In this document: in pieces, positions 1-7,489 of the stretch | Numbering within the stretch: the stretch's first letter is position 1 | Layout: the number at the start of each line of letters is the position of its first letter | Assembly (NCBI GenBank): GCA_942493035.1 | Contig: OW818666.1 | Span: 682,001 to 746,000, forward strand | Source: WRGT01 sp942493035 | GTDB taxonomy: Bacteria; Spirochaetota; UBA4802; UBA5550 | DNA length: 64,000 bases | Direction of reading: 5' to 3' | Translations under genes and position numbers: made by a program | Notes under the pieces: generated by a model | Databases searched by the model: none | What the model saw: only the letters and a program-made list of their open reading frames with translations | What the model was told of the DNA's origin: nothing

Positions 1-1222
1 TATCATTTGAGGTAGAAAGTTCATTTTTAGGGATGAATCCCAGCATTCCATTCTCAAGTCTTAAGTTTACACCGCTGTTGTTAACACTTTCAATAATACC
101 TTTATGGGTTTCATTCATCATGCTGTCCGAAGATGTATTCCATGGATCAGCTTCTCCGGTCATAAGCTGCATGGATATTTTTTTGTTTTCACGGTCTATT
201 GAAATGATCATGGTGTTAACAATGTCTCCGCGTTTCAGTACATCTTCGGCTTTGCTTATTCTTTTTGTGTGACTCATTTTAGAAACATGAATAAATCCTT
301 CAATACCAGGTTCAAGTTCAACAAAAGCTCCCTGAGGTATCAGGTTTACAACCTTACAGCTTAGTACCTGGTTTTCATTGTAGTTTTTAATATTTGTCCA
401 TGGTTCGTCCATGAGCTGCTTTAAGCTTAATGTAATTTTATTTTTATTCCAGTCGATGCCGATGATCTTTGCTTTAACTTCATCACCTTCTTTAAAAGCA
501 GAGAGATCAGCTGATCTGCTCCAGGAGATTTCAGATTTTGGTATCATCCCTTCGATTCCATCGAGATTTACAAACATTCCAAAGTCATGCTTTGATGCGA
601 TTGCTCCTGAAACTGTATCACCCTCTTTAAGGTTGATCTTCAGGCTTGCTTCTTTCTCTTTTTTTGCTTCATCAAGGAGAACCCTTCTTGAAAGAATTAT
701 ATTTTTCCCGTTCTCTTTGAACTCGATTATTTTAAAGACAAAACTTTTATTTAAATATTTAGATTTATCATCAGTAGCTTTTGTATCGATCTGGGAGTAG
801 GGACAGAAGCATCTATGTCCGGAAATTGTGACATTGTATCCACCCTTAACTTCTGCAGAGACAAGTCCTTCGATAGGCATATTATTCTGAAATGCGGTCA
901 ACAGGAGTTCCGGAGTTACTTCGCCGGAACCGATTTTTAATCCAGCTTTGATTTCACCTCTTTTAACAGAGACAATATAAACAGTAATTGTATCCCCTTT
1001 TTTGTAGAGCAGATTCCCGTTTTTATCTTTTAGTTCATTTGTATCTATCAGAGCTTCACTTTTACCGGAAATATCTAAGAAAGTATCCTCGGCCCCGATG
1101 TGAACAATCGTTCCCTCTATTTTATCCCCGGCAGAGAAATCGTCTCTTACCTTCATTGAATTCTCAAAAAGTTTGGAAAAGTCTTCCTCTTCCGCGTCGT
1201 CTACGGCAAATTTATCGCTCAT
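1..1222 (-). CDS. S1 RNA-binding domain protein, ribosomal protein S1-like (3' part outside window)
   Basis: About 407 codons of an acidic protein read leftward off the window edge. It starts MSDKFAVDDAEEEDFSK at 1222, with AGGA eight bases upstream. Four S1-type OB folds are visible and a fifth begins at the edge: around residues 28-95, 100-140 (a divergent repeat), 190-260 and 275-345. Typical strands such as GMFVNLDGIEGMIPKSEI and GAFVELEPGIEGFIHVSK are seen. Tandem S1 domains of this kind bind mRNA at the ribosome (ribosomal protein S1 family). Without the C-terminus, bona fide RpsA cannot be separated from a paralogous S1 RNA-binding protein. The 289 bases upstream (1223-1511) hold nothing I can name beyond AT-rich promoter-like sequence. 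Confidence 0.85.
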   Translation of the reverse strand, partial: MSDKFAVDDAEEEDFSKLFENSMKVRDDFSAGDKIEGTIVHIGAEDTFLDISGKSEALIDTNELKDKNGNLLYKKGDTITVYIVSVKRGEIKAGLKIGSGEVTPELLLTAFQNNMPIEGLVSAEVKGGYNVTISGHRCFCPYSQIDTKATDDKSKYLNKSFVFKIIEFKENGKNIILSRRVLLDEAKKEKEASLKINLKEGDTVSGAIASKHDFGMFVNLDGIEGMIPKSEISWSRSADLSAFKEGDEVKAKIIGIDWNKNKITLSLKQLMDEPWTNIKNYNENQVLSCKVVNLIPQGAFVELEPGIEGFIHVSKMSHTKRISKAEDVLKRGDIVNTMIISIDRENKKISMQLMTGEADPWNTSSDSMMNETHKGIIESVNNSGVNLRLENGMLGFIPKNELSTSND

Positions 1223-1511
1223 TTCTCAATTCCTGACAATTATTTTAATTGTAACTGCTCAATCATAACGTAAATGAAAGTGATATAGATGAAAATGAAC
1301 TTTTCACCGTCTCCGGCAGGAGAGATATCTTCTCACATGTTATTGTTTCTATTTTATAACCGAGTAATTATATCAAATCAATAATTATATATCATTTATC
1401 ATTGTAAACCTTTTTTTAGGGAGATGGGGATTCTGCAGTGAAAATCGTTGATGCTTCCGGATAAGTAGTTTGGCCGTAGTTAAAAATTAAGTGATAAACG
1501 CAATTTCCTGG

Positions 1512-1931
1512 TCAGAGCTTCATCTGCATACTTATTACGTCATGTTCATTAAATCCCAGCTTCCTGTAAAAATCGAGTACACCGGAATTACTCCCTCTGA
1601 CCTGAAGATTTATTTTAGGGCAATTGAGGTCTTTAAGTTTCTGAATTGAAAATTCAACGAGCATCCTGCCGCATCCGGTTCCTCTGAATTCCGGGTGAAC
1701 TCCCAGGTAGTTCAACCATCCTCTATGCCCGTCATATCCGGTCATTACTGTACCGATTATAATATTATCAGATTCTGCGATAAAAAAAAGTTCAGGCTGA
1801 AATGTTATTTTTAACTCAATGTCTTTTTCGGGATCGTTTGACGGTACAATCAATCCACATAAACTCCAAAGACTTATAACCTCTTCTTTGTCAGAGATTT
1901 TAAAATTTCTAATTTTAATTTCTTTTTTCAT
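1512..1931 (-). CDS. GNAT family acetyltransferase, YpeA-like
   Basis: 139 residues when started at MKKEIKIRNF (1931). A start six codons earlier (1949) is open, but neither has a clear ribosome site. The fold follows the small YpeA-type GNAT enzymes: the N-terminal segment has SLWSLCGL and a following NDPEKDIE. The central GTVMTGYDGHRGWLNYLGV is highly typical. The acetyl-CoA pyrophosphate loop is RGTGCGRMLV, and FYRKLGF closes the domain. It should transfer an acetyl group from acetyl-CoA to an amine in the cytosol; the substrate is unknown. Monocistronic, leftward. Confidence 0.85.
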   Translation of the reverse strand: MKKEIKIRNFKISDKEEVISLWSLCGLIVPSNDPEKDIELKITFQPELFFIAESDNIIIGTVMTGYDGHRGWLNYLGVHPEFRGTGCGRMLVEFSIQKLKDLNCPKINLQVRGSNSGVLDFYRKLGFNEHDVISMQMKL

Positions 1932-1999
1932 GTATATTATGTACAGCACACGTCATTATGCCGTCAATTTTTTTATTGGATGGATGATAAGGGAAATAT

Positions 2000-2044
2000 A
2001 AACTTTATGTTAATTTTCAGTGTTAATTCCTTAACATAAAGTTT
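2000..2044. repeat. 14-bp perfect inverted repeat, AT-rich hairpin
   Basis: Arms at 2000-2013 and 2031-2044 are perfect complements around a 17-base loop. It lies in the intergenic region upstream of the TPR gene. It has no flanking T-run on the + side, so a terminator is not obvious; it may be a regulator site or a small palindromic element. Confidence 0.6.
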
Positions 2045-2070
2045 AGTATAACAATTGGAGATTACATATA

Positions 2071-2091
2071 CCCGCCGCCTTCGGCGGCGGG
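2071..2091. repeat. GC-rich perfect hairpin
   Basis: CCCGCCGCC, loop TTC, GGCGGCGGG, sitting in AT-rich intergenic DNA. It resembles in style (not in sequence) the other GC-rich palindromes at 20162-20189 and 26941-26971. Confidence 0.6.
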
Positions 2092-2176
2092 GGGAATTGA
2101 TTTTTTTTATTACAAAGAAGTTTAGGAATTATTACTGGTTAATTTTTGAATTATTAATAATATGAGGTACTGTTTT

Positions 2177-2548
2177 ATGAGCAAACTGGATTATATGGAA
2201 GCTGATGATTATTATGATATGGCATGTCAATGGCGGAAAGAAGGGGAGCTGGACAAAGCTATTGAGTGCTTTAAACATGTTATTGAACTCAATAAATTCT
2301 TCATATATGCATACGTGGATATGGCAGAAGTTTATGCTGTTAAAAGAGATTATCATGCTGCTGCAGCGGTTCTCAAGAGAGCTGTTAAGTTTGATCCTAA
2401 ATTTGATCTTCTTTATTATAATACTGCTAAATATTTATATAGATGCGGCGATCTTCCCGGTGCAGTAAAATATATCGATGAGGCGATTGAACTGAATGAT
2501 TCAGAATTATATAGAAGGGTGAGAAGTGTGATTGCAAAAAGAAGTTAA
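2177..2548 (+). CDS. Small TPR-repeat protein
   Basis: 123 residues from MSKLDYMEADDYYDMACQW. This start is preferred because GAGG lies nine bases upstream; an in-frame ATG at 2162 would place that site inside the gene. Three degenerate 34-residue TPR units are visible: A-W-GELDKAIECFKHVIELN, AYAVKRDYHAAAAVLKRAVKFDP and YLYRCGDLPGAVKYIDEAIELN. There is no signal peptide, so it is cytosolic, presumably a protein-protein adaptor. It ends at a strong hairpin shared with the convergent CoA-transferase gene. The specific partner is unknown. Confidence 0.8.
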   Translation: MSKLDYMEADDYYDMACQWRKEGELDKAIECFKHVIELNKFFIYAYVDMAEVYAVKRDYHAAAAVLKRAVKFDPKFDLLYYNTAKYLYRCGDLPGAVKYIDEAIELNDSELYRRVRSVIAKRS

Positions 2549-2554
2549 AAATAT

Positions 2555-2585
2555 AAAACCCCGTCGTTTTAGGTGACGGGGTTTT
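2555..2585. terminator. Bidirectional intrinsic terminator
   Basis: AAAACCCCGTC and GACGGGGTTTT form an 11-bp stem flanked by A-run and T-run. It lies between the rightward TPR gene and the leftward CoA-transferase beta subunit and can serve both. Confidence 0.9.
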
Positions 2586-2608
2586 AAAATTCTGAGTTCT
2601 TTCTATAT

Positions 2609-3394
2609 TTAGGACGGCAAACTTATAAAGAGACCGTTAGGGTCTACTTCATTTCTAAGTATCTGGAGAATCTCTTTTGATGGAGTCTCTGTTGCAGGTA
2701 TTGCTCCAGCAGGTCTTACCAGCTCAAAACCTGACGCAAGCTGTGCAAGCTCGGGTGATACTCCCGGATGAAGAGATTTAATTCTCATTCTGTGAGTCTC
2801 CGGTTCGAAATCGTAAACTCCAGCAGATGTAATAACAGCTACAGGGCCATCATTGAGTAATCCTGCTGCTTTTCTGCTCTCTCCGCCTTCAAGCCAGCCC
2901 GGAGATGTTATAAAATCAACTTTTTTTGCAAACTTATTCTGATCCTGCAGTCCCACATATATGAGTTTGTCAACAAGCGATGATACGTCATTGTTTCCGC
3001 CGGATCCTGTGAGTCTTACTTTTGGACTTGTGAATTCGGAACCGATCTGATGTGTATTTGCGTTACCGTACATATCGATCTGAGCAAATCCAAGGAATCC
3101 TTTGTCGACCATGCCTGCTGCCGCCTGGCCGAAAGAGTATGACATTTCCATAATGATTGGAGATTTTCTCCATGTCATAGGTCCTCCGACTGACCATGGC
3201 ATTTCAAGCTGTTCCGGATCCTGTCCGCCTGATTCATAAACAAAAGTGATATGTGGAGCATGAGTCTTTTTTGCAAGGATGGCTGCAACCATTGGCAGAC
3301 CTGTTCCTATATATATAACCTCATTATCCTCGATCTGCTTTGAGAGAACATAAGCTATCATTTCGAGCGGGTTCATTGGTTTATCATTTGACAT
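2609..3394 (-). CDS. Family I CoA-transferase, beta subunit (glutaconate CoA-transferase-like)
   Basis: 261 residues, start preceded by AAGGAG. The protein is a CoA-transferase family I beta chain. The segment TFVYESGGQDP places Glu54 where the catalytic glutamate of glutaconate CoA-transferase GctB (Glu54 in Acidaminococcus) lies. The GSGGNNDV loop and SLHPGVSPELAQLASGFEL tail are also family-typical. It would form the covalent glutamyl-CoA intermediate and pair with the alpha subunit encoded 43 bases upstream. The same fold includes IpdAB-like ring-opening hydrolases that lack this Glu, so retention favours a true transferase. The acid substrate (glutaconate, 3-oxoacid or other) cannot be read from sequence. 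Confidence 0.85.
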   Translation of the reverse strand: MSNDKPMNPLEMIAYVLSKQIEDNEVIYIGTGLPMVAAILAKKTHAPHITFVYESGGQDPEQLEMPWSVGGPMTWRKSPIIMEMSYSFGQAAAGMVDKGFLGFAQIDMYGNANTHQIGSEFTSPKVRLTGSGGNNDVSSLVDKLIYVGLQDQNKFAKKVDFITSPGWLEGGESRKAAGLLNDGPVAVITSAGVYDFEPETHRMRIKSLHPGVSPELAQLASGFELVRPAGAIPATETPSKEILQILRNEVDPNGLFISLPS

Positions 3395-3437
3395 TTTTTT
3401 CTCCTTGTTAATTCAGAATTTTCAGATAAGGATCGGA

Positions 3438-4532
3438 TCAGTCAATATCTTTGACGTCCATACCTTTTTCCCATATCTTATAAGCAAAACTTACGCCGTC
3501 AGTTTCATTGTTGCCTTCAGCTGCTTTTGCTCTTCTTCTGCTTTTGTTAACCCAGTCAAGTCCGCCGACTTTCTCTATGAGCTCATTAACATTTTTTGTG
3601 CCCATAATAAATTCGTCGAAGAATTCTTTACAAAGCTCCTCGCTTTCATTGGCATAACCGAAGAATTTTTCCCAGAAATATCTCATCCAGTAATACTCGT
3701 TCGGCATATATCCCGGAGCAGCTCCGAATGGGAGTTCAACTACGGCATCAACATTATTGAAAGGTATCTGTGCACCTTTAGCATGATAACGGATGTCGTA
3801 ATTCGAAACGATCTCCTCACATGTAATGATTACCTTTCTTGATGCTGCAGCAGTTGCTATGTCGTTTACTGCAGGCCCGTAGAATCTTGCGTTACCGAAT
3901 TTGTCAGCCGCATTTACATGGATGATAACAACATCCGGGAAGAGTGCGGGTACAAATACTACCGGATCGCTGTCTTTAGACATGGGGTTCTGCATAACCT
4001 TTAAATATGGATTATGATTGATAATGTCCGAACCGAGCCCCTGTTTTGAAAAGCATCCAGGCATTCCCAGCTGAGCTGCCTTAAATCCCTGTGCCATAAG
4101 TCCATGGCTCCAGTCTGAAACAATTTTAACTTTACCCTCTTTGAGATTTCGTGAGAACATTTTGTCAATTCCCCTCATCTCTGCGCCGGTGTATGAAGCA
4201 TGAACATGTGACACTGTTCCGTAAAGTACACCGTAAGTCTGGTTAGTGTTCGGAGAACCTATCGCCTGAAGGTTTTTCTTCCCCTGGCGGATAATCTCCC
4301 ACCATCCCTGAATAGCACTTCTTACATAGCTGAAACTGCTGTCGCACCAGATGTCTCCATCCTGTACATACTCAGAAACGGCCTCAGAGAGCGAAATTCT
4401 CTTATCTCTCTGTGAGTGGTCTTTTTTCAGGTGAGCTTCTCTTGCGGATCTGTAGTCCACAAGTCTGTCGAGGAGTGACGTATCCTCAATTTTTAAGTTT
4501 TTTAGGGCTTCCTGATTGTAATCGAAATTCAC
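3438..4532 (-). CDS. Family I CoA-transferase, alpha subunit
   Basis: 364 residues from a GTG start at 4532, with GGGAGG five bases upstream. An extended N-terminal arm (residues 1-50) precedes the CoA-transferase alpha fold, including SLSEAVSEYVQDGDIWCDSS and the QTYGVLYGTVSHVHASYTGAEMRG region. FVPALFPDVVIIHVNAADKFGNAR is characteristic of GctA and IpdA homologues. It is the first gene of a two-gene leftward operon with the beta subunit. The divergent tetR gene and two operator palindromes lie immediately upstream, so transcription is probably repressed until a CoA-ester or acid inducer is present. Confidence 0.85.
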   Translation of the reverse strand: MNFDYNQEALKNLKIEDTSLLDRLVDYRSAREAHLKKDHSQRDKRISLSEAVSEYVQDGDIWCDSSFSYVRSAIQGWWEIIRQGKKNLQAIGSPNTNQTYGVLYGTVSHVHASYTGAEMRGIDKMFSRNLKEGKVKIVSDWSHGLMAQGFKAAQLGMPGCFSKQGLGSDIINHNPYLKVMQNPMSKDSDPVVFVPALFPDVVIIHVNAADKFGNARFYGPAVNDIATAAASRKVIITCEEIVSNYDIRYHAKGAQIPFNNVDAVVELPFGAAPGYMPNEYYWMRYFWEKFFGYANESEELCKEFFDEFIMGTKNVNELIEKVGGLDWVNKSRRRAKAAEGNNETDGVSFAYKIWEKGMDVKDID

Positions 4533-4591
4533 AGCTGCCTCCCTTGGTTTGAATACTTTATGTTTTTATAAGATCCCTGGTAGAATCTAAA

Positions 4592-4609
4592 TACAGACTG
4601 GTCTGTCTA
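4592..4609. promoter_or_regulatory. TetR-type operator 1
   Basis: TACAGACTGGTCTGTCTA is an 18-bp near-palindrome in the divergent promoter region. It matches in form the second site 39 bp away. TetR dimers typically bind such 15-20 bp palindromes next to their own gene. Confidence 0.75.
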
Positions 4610-4630
4610 GTTATTATTTTTATGTTGACA

Positions 4631-4648
4631 TAGACATACTTGTCTGTA
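4631..4648. promoter_or_regulatory. TetR-type operator 2
   Basis: TAGACATACTTGTCTGTA repeats the AGAC...GTCT arms of operator 1. A TTGACA hexamer (4625-4630) abuts it, so bound repressor would cover a rightward promoter for tetR. This argues that the tetR start lies downstream, at 4721. Confidence 0.75.
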
Positions 4649-4720
4649 TTGTTGAGTCAACTAATACCGTCTGTAAGGTCTTTTGTCAATAAAAAAATAC
4701 AAAAAGGTTGGGAATGTGCA

Positions 4721-5293
4721 GTGATTGAAAGCGGAAGTGTAAAAGAAAGAATACTTTTGACATCAATGAAGCTTTTTTATATTCAGGGGATAAAGAGTAC
4801 CGGTATAAATCAGATAATAGAAGAGTCCAGAGTCGCAAAAGCAAGTTTCTATAATCATTTTCCTTCTAAGAGAGATTTGATTAAAGAATGTGTCATTGAG
4901 TATGATAAAATAATAAAGAATCAGATGGTAAGTGTAGTTATGGAGAGTGTTTCTTTTCAGGATTTCGTTCGTAAATGGGTTGTTGTTATAAAAGGGGATC
5001 TGCAGATTGTTTATAGAGGCTGTCCAATTGCAGAATCATGTTTTCAGCTTGATAGTGATGATTCAGATTTAATGAGGCTGATGCAGGAGATTATTTACAG
5101 CTGGGAGAATCTTGTTGCGCAGTTTTTAAATAAAATGGTGAAAAATGATCTTTTGCCTATAACTATGGATATAAAAAAAGTCTCTAAAAGGATGGTTCAT
5201 CTTTATGAGGGTGCAGCCACTATGAGGCGTATAACTAATGATGATTCATATATTGATGATCTTGAGTATTTAATGACAAGAATGCTGGAGTAG
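4721..5293 (+). CDS. TetR/AcrR family transcriptional regulator
   Basis: 190 residues from GTG at 4721. An earlier in-frame TTG at 4640 would put operator 2 inside the coding sequence, so it is disfavoured. The N-terminal helix-turn-helix is clear: ILLTSMKLFYIQGIKSTGIN, then IIEESRVAKASFYNHFPSKRDLI. The C-terminal ligand domain contains RGCPIAESC and resembles regulators with a TetR_C-type helical bundle. Divergent from the CoA-transferase operon, with two operators between them; it most likely represses both. The ligand is unknown but is plausibly linked to the transferase substrate. Confidence 0.9.
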   Translation: MIESGSVKERILLTSMKLFYIQGIKSTGINQIIEESRVAKASFYNHFPSKRDLIKECVIEYDKIIKNQMVSVVMESVSFQDFVRKWVVVIKGDLQIVYRGCPIAESCFQLDSDDSDLMRLMQEIIYSWENLVAQFLNKMVKNDLLPITMDIKKVSKRMVHLYEGAATMRRITNDDSYIDDLEYLMTRMLE

Positions 5294-5410
5294 CAAGATT
5301 TTAATCATTCACTTCAGTAATGCGGTTATATGCCGATAAAAGTATTGACATGGAATATGTTATTTAATACTATTAAGCAAGTATGAGCAATACATAAGGA
5401 TGGAGAAATT

Positions 5411-5857
5411 ATGAAAAAAAGACTTTTTGCAATGTTTATTATTTTATCAATATCATCAATGGTTTTCGCAGCGGATGCAGAAAAATATATAGCAGATCTT
5501 GATCCGGCTAAGGATGAGAAGACTATTATTGCAGCTGCAGACTGGGTAGGAACTGAAAAAGAAGAGGATGCTTCTGTAAAGCTCATTGCTCTTCTCTCAG
5601 ACGGAAGAGATATGGTCAGACTTCATGTTGTAATGGCTCTCGGCTACATTGCTGAAGAGGACAATCTTGATGCTCTTCATAATGTTATTCTAACTGATAA
5701 AAATTCATCTGTAAGATATGCGGCTGTACTCTCTGTAATGAGAATCAATAAACCTGATAAATCCATTTCAGTATTTCAAAAAGCAAAAGAGACCGAAACA
5801 GATCCATTTATAAAAGATTTATTCGCAAAGATGGAAGATAAGGTTAAAGGTAAATAG
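5411..5857 (+). CDS. Secreted HEAT-repeat protein
   Basis: 148 residues with a classic signal peptide (MKKRLFAMFIILSISSMVFA, cleavage before AD). The mature part consists of HEAT-like helical pairs, e.g. SVKLIALLSDGRDMVRLHVV and NSSVRYAAVLSVMRI. It is expected in the periplasm as a scaffold. Start preceded by GGAG. The exonuclease gene follows after four bases, so they are likely co-transcribed, though no functional link is evident. Confidence 0.8.
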   Translation: MKKRLFAMFIILSISSMVFAADAEKYIADLDPAKDEKTIIAAADWVGTEKEEDASVKLIALLSDGRDMVRLHVVMALGYIAEEDNLDALHNVILTDKNSSVRYAAVLSVMRINKPDKSISVFQKAKETETDPFIKDLFAKMEDKVKGK

Positions 5858-5861
5858 TTAA

Positions 5862-6674
5862 TTGAGTATTAAAAATGAAGATGTCAAATACCTGGTATTT
5901 GATGTAGAATCTATACCTGATGCAAAGCTGATAAAAAAAGTAAAATATCCGGAAGAGAATCTTGATGATGAAGGTGCCGTGAGGAAATACCAGGAGGAGA
6001 TTCTGGCAGGTTCCGGCGGCACTACTGATTTTATCCCTGTTACTTTTCAGAATCCTATCGCTGTATGTATTGCCAAAGTGGCGGAGGATTTTTCACTTAT
6101 TGATATAGTTAATCTCGATAGACCTGCATATAGAACTTCTGAAATTGTCAGGCTTTTCTGGCATGGAGTGGAAAATCTGTATAATCACTCTGCTCTGGTT
6201 ACTTTTAACGGCAGAGGATTCGATATCCCTCTTCTTGAGTTAATGGCTTTCAGATACGGGTATTCTGTAAAGAGGCATTTTAAAGATAAGTGGGCCGGAA
6301 GAAACCGTTACAGTACAAAGCATATCGATCTTCAGGATTTTATGTCTAATTATAATGCAATAAGAATGAACGGCGGATTGAATCTTCTTGCTAAAGTTCT
6401 GGGGAAACCGGGTAAAATGTCTACCAAAGGTGACCAGGTTTACGATATGTATCTTCAGGGTAAAGTTGAAGAGATAAATAATTATTGTATCCATGATGTA
6501 CTTGATACATATTTTGTATTTATAAGAACCAGAGTCCTTCAGGGTGATATCACCATAGAAAAGGAACAGGAGCTTGTTCAGAAAGCGAAATTTTTTGTAT
6601 TCAATAATATAGAACGAATTCCGGGACTCAATGAGTATTTTGAAAACTGGGGCGATTGGGAACCGTGGCCGTAA
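5862..6674 (+). CDS. Predicted 3'-5' exonuclease related to PolB exonuclease domain
   Basis: 270 residues from a TTG start; no other in-frame start precedes the fold. All three DEDD-type motifs are visible. Exo I is YLVFDVESIP (Asp and Glu for metal binding). Exo II is TFNGRGFDIPLLE. Exo III is NYCIHDVLDTYFVF. This is the stand-alone PolB-like exonuclease family (DNA_pol_B_exo2), presumed to act on DNA ends in the cytosol in repair. The gene follows a HEAT protein gene and ends at a bidirectional terminator. Confidence 0.85.
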   Translation: MSIKNEDVKYLVFDVESIPDAKLIKKVKYPEENLDDEGAVRKYQEEILAGSGGTTDFIPVTFQNPIAVCIAKVAEDFSLIDIVNLDRPAYRTSEIVRLFWHGVENLYNHSALVTFNGRGFDIPLLELMAFRYGYSVKRHFKDKWAGRNRYSTKHIDLQDFMSNYNAIRMNGGLNLLAKVLGKPGKMSTKGDQVYDMYLQGKVEEINNYCIHDVLDTYFVFIRTRVLQGDITIEKEQELVQKAKFFVFNNIERIPGLNEYFENWGDWEPWP

Positions 6675-6689
6675 ATTGAACTTTTAAAC

Positions 6690-6722
6690 AAAAACCGGAA
6701 TCGTGAGATTCCGGTTTTTTTT
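6690..6722. terminator. Bidirectional intrinsic terminator
   Basis: AAAAACCGGAATC, loop GTGA, GATTCCGGTTTTT, followed by more T. It lies between the rightward exonuclease gene and the leftward small membrane protein gene. Confidence 0.9.
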
Positions 6723-6728
6723 AGGTGA

Positions 6729-6911
6729 TTATTCTTCTTTTTTACCGATTATAATCTCTCTTATATAGTTTACTGCAAAAATTAAACATGTTATTGCCGT
6801 AACTATCAGCCATGTTTCTCTGCTTAAGTTGAACTTGGCATAATTATTTCCAAAATAGACTAGTATTGTTACCGCTGATAGAGTTGAAAGTATTACACTT
6901 AATGTACTCAT
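6729..6911 (-). CDS. Small two-helix membrane protein of unknown function
   Basis: 60 residues. The start has a strong GGAGG six to seven bases upstream, which supports a real gene. Two hydrophobic helices (about 3-20 and 34-52) are separated by NNYAKFNLSRETW, and the tail is charged (IIGKKEE). I do not recognise a family. Confidence 0.6.
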   Translation of the reverse strand: MSTLSVILSTLSAVTILVYFGNNYAKFNLSRETWLIVTAITCLIFAVNYIREIIIGKKEE

Positions 6912-7083
6912 TCTGTATCCTCCAAATATTTTATTTGCTGAGATATCATTGTTATAAATTAATTTTCAGGAGAATTATCTACTTTCACCATGTTCTGGTA
7001 TTTATTCAGCATATGATGATTTCATTTCATTGCCTGAGAATTATTTTTGTTATGTATTGGATATAACTGAAGGAGTGGCGGAG

Positions 7084-7422
7084 TTATGAAAAAGTACCTT
7101 TGCTCCATCTGGGGTATTTATTTATTTTGTTCAGGCAGATTGTGAATTTTTTTAAGTATTTTAAATCCGGTTGAATTTTAATTTCCGTAGTAAAAGTATA
7201 GTTGCTCTGAAGGAATAAAGTAATATTTTTCGTAGATAACTGAATGTTCTCCTGCCGCGCAGGAGTGATGAGATTTTCTTCCGAGTGTTGTTTAAGCAGT
7301 TTATATTTTTTATTTAATAACAGGGGGCCATTTAACATCATTCCGGAGAGAAGATATGTTATGAATATAACAATCAGGCTCTTGATTATGATTGCTGCAG
7401 ATTTTCCTGTATTTGTATTCAT
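7084..7422 (-). CDS. Hypothetical membrane-anchored protein
   Basis: 112 residues, basic overall, with one N-terminal hydrophobic segment (about 10-27) and then a polar domain rich in Lys, Asn and Thr. No ribosome site is convincing, and a rightward frame (7244-7459) overlaps it, so coding status is uncertain. It lies in a gap of about 580 bases between the small membrane protein gene and ilvD. Confidence 0.35.
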   Translation of the reverse strand: MNTNTGKSAAIIIKSLIVIFITYLLSGMMLNGPLLLNKKYKLLKQHSEENLITPARQENIQLSTKNITLFLQSNYTFTTEIKIQPDLKYLKKFTICLNKINKYPRWSKGTFS

Positions 7423-7441
7423 TGCTGGTTTAAATTATTTT

Positions 7442-7477
7442 AACCTGCGGTTTGAATAATTATCCATACCGCAGGTT
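7442..7477. terminator. Hairpin downstream of ilvD, possible terminator
   Basis: AACCTGCGGT and ACCGCAGGTT form a perfect 10-bp stem 13 bases past the ilvD stop. The T-run is better on the + side (TTTTATTCTTTT) than on the ilvD side. Confidence 0.5.
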
Positions 7478-7489
7478 TTATTCTTTTAA

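Noticed and set aside
4640..4720. Longer TetR N-terminus from TTG 4640
   Set aside because: It would place operator 2 within the coding region, and it adds 27 residues not needed for the helix-turn-helix domain.
7244..7459. Rightward 71-residue frame opposite the weak hypothetical upstream of ilvD
   Set aside because: No ribosome site, and its end runs through the hairpin at 7442-7477. Probably a shadow.
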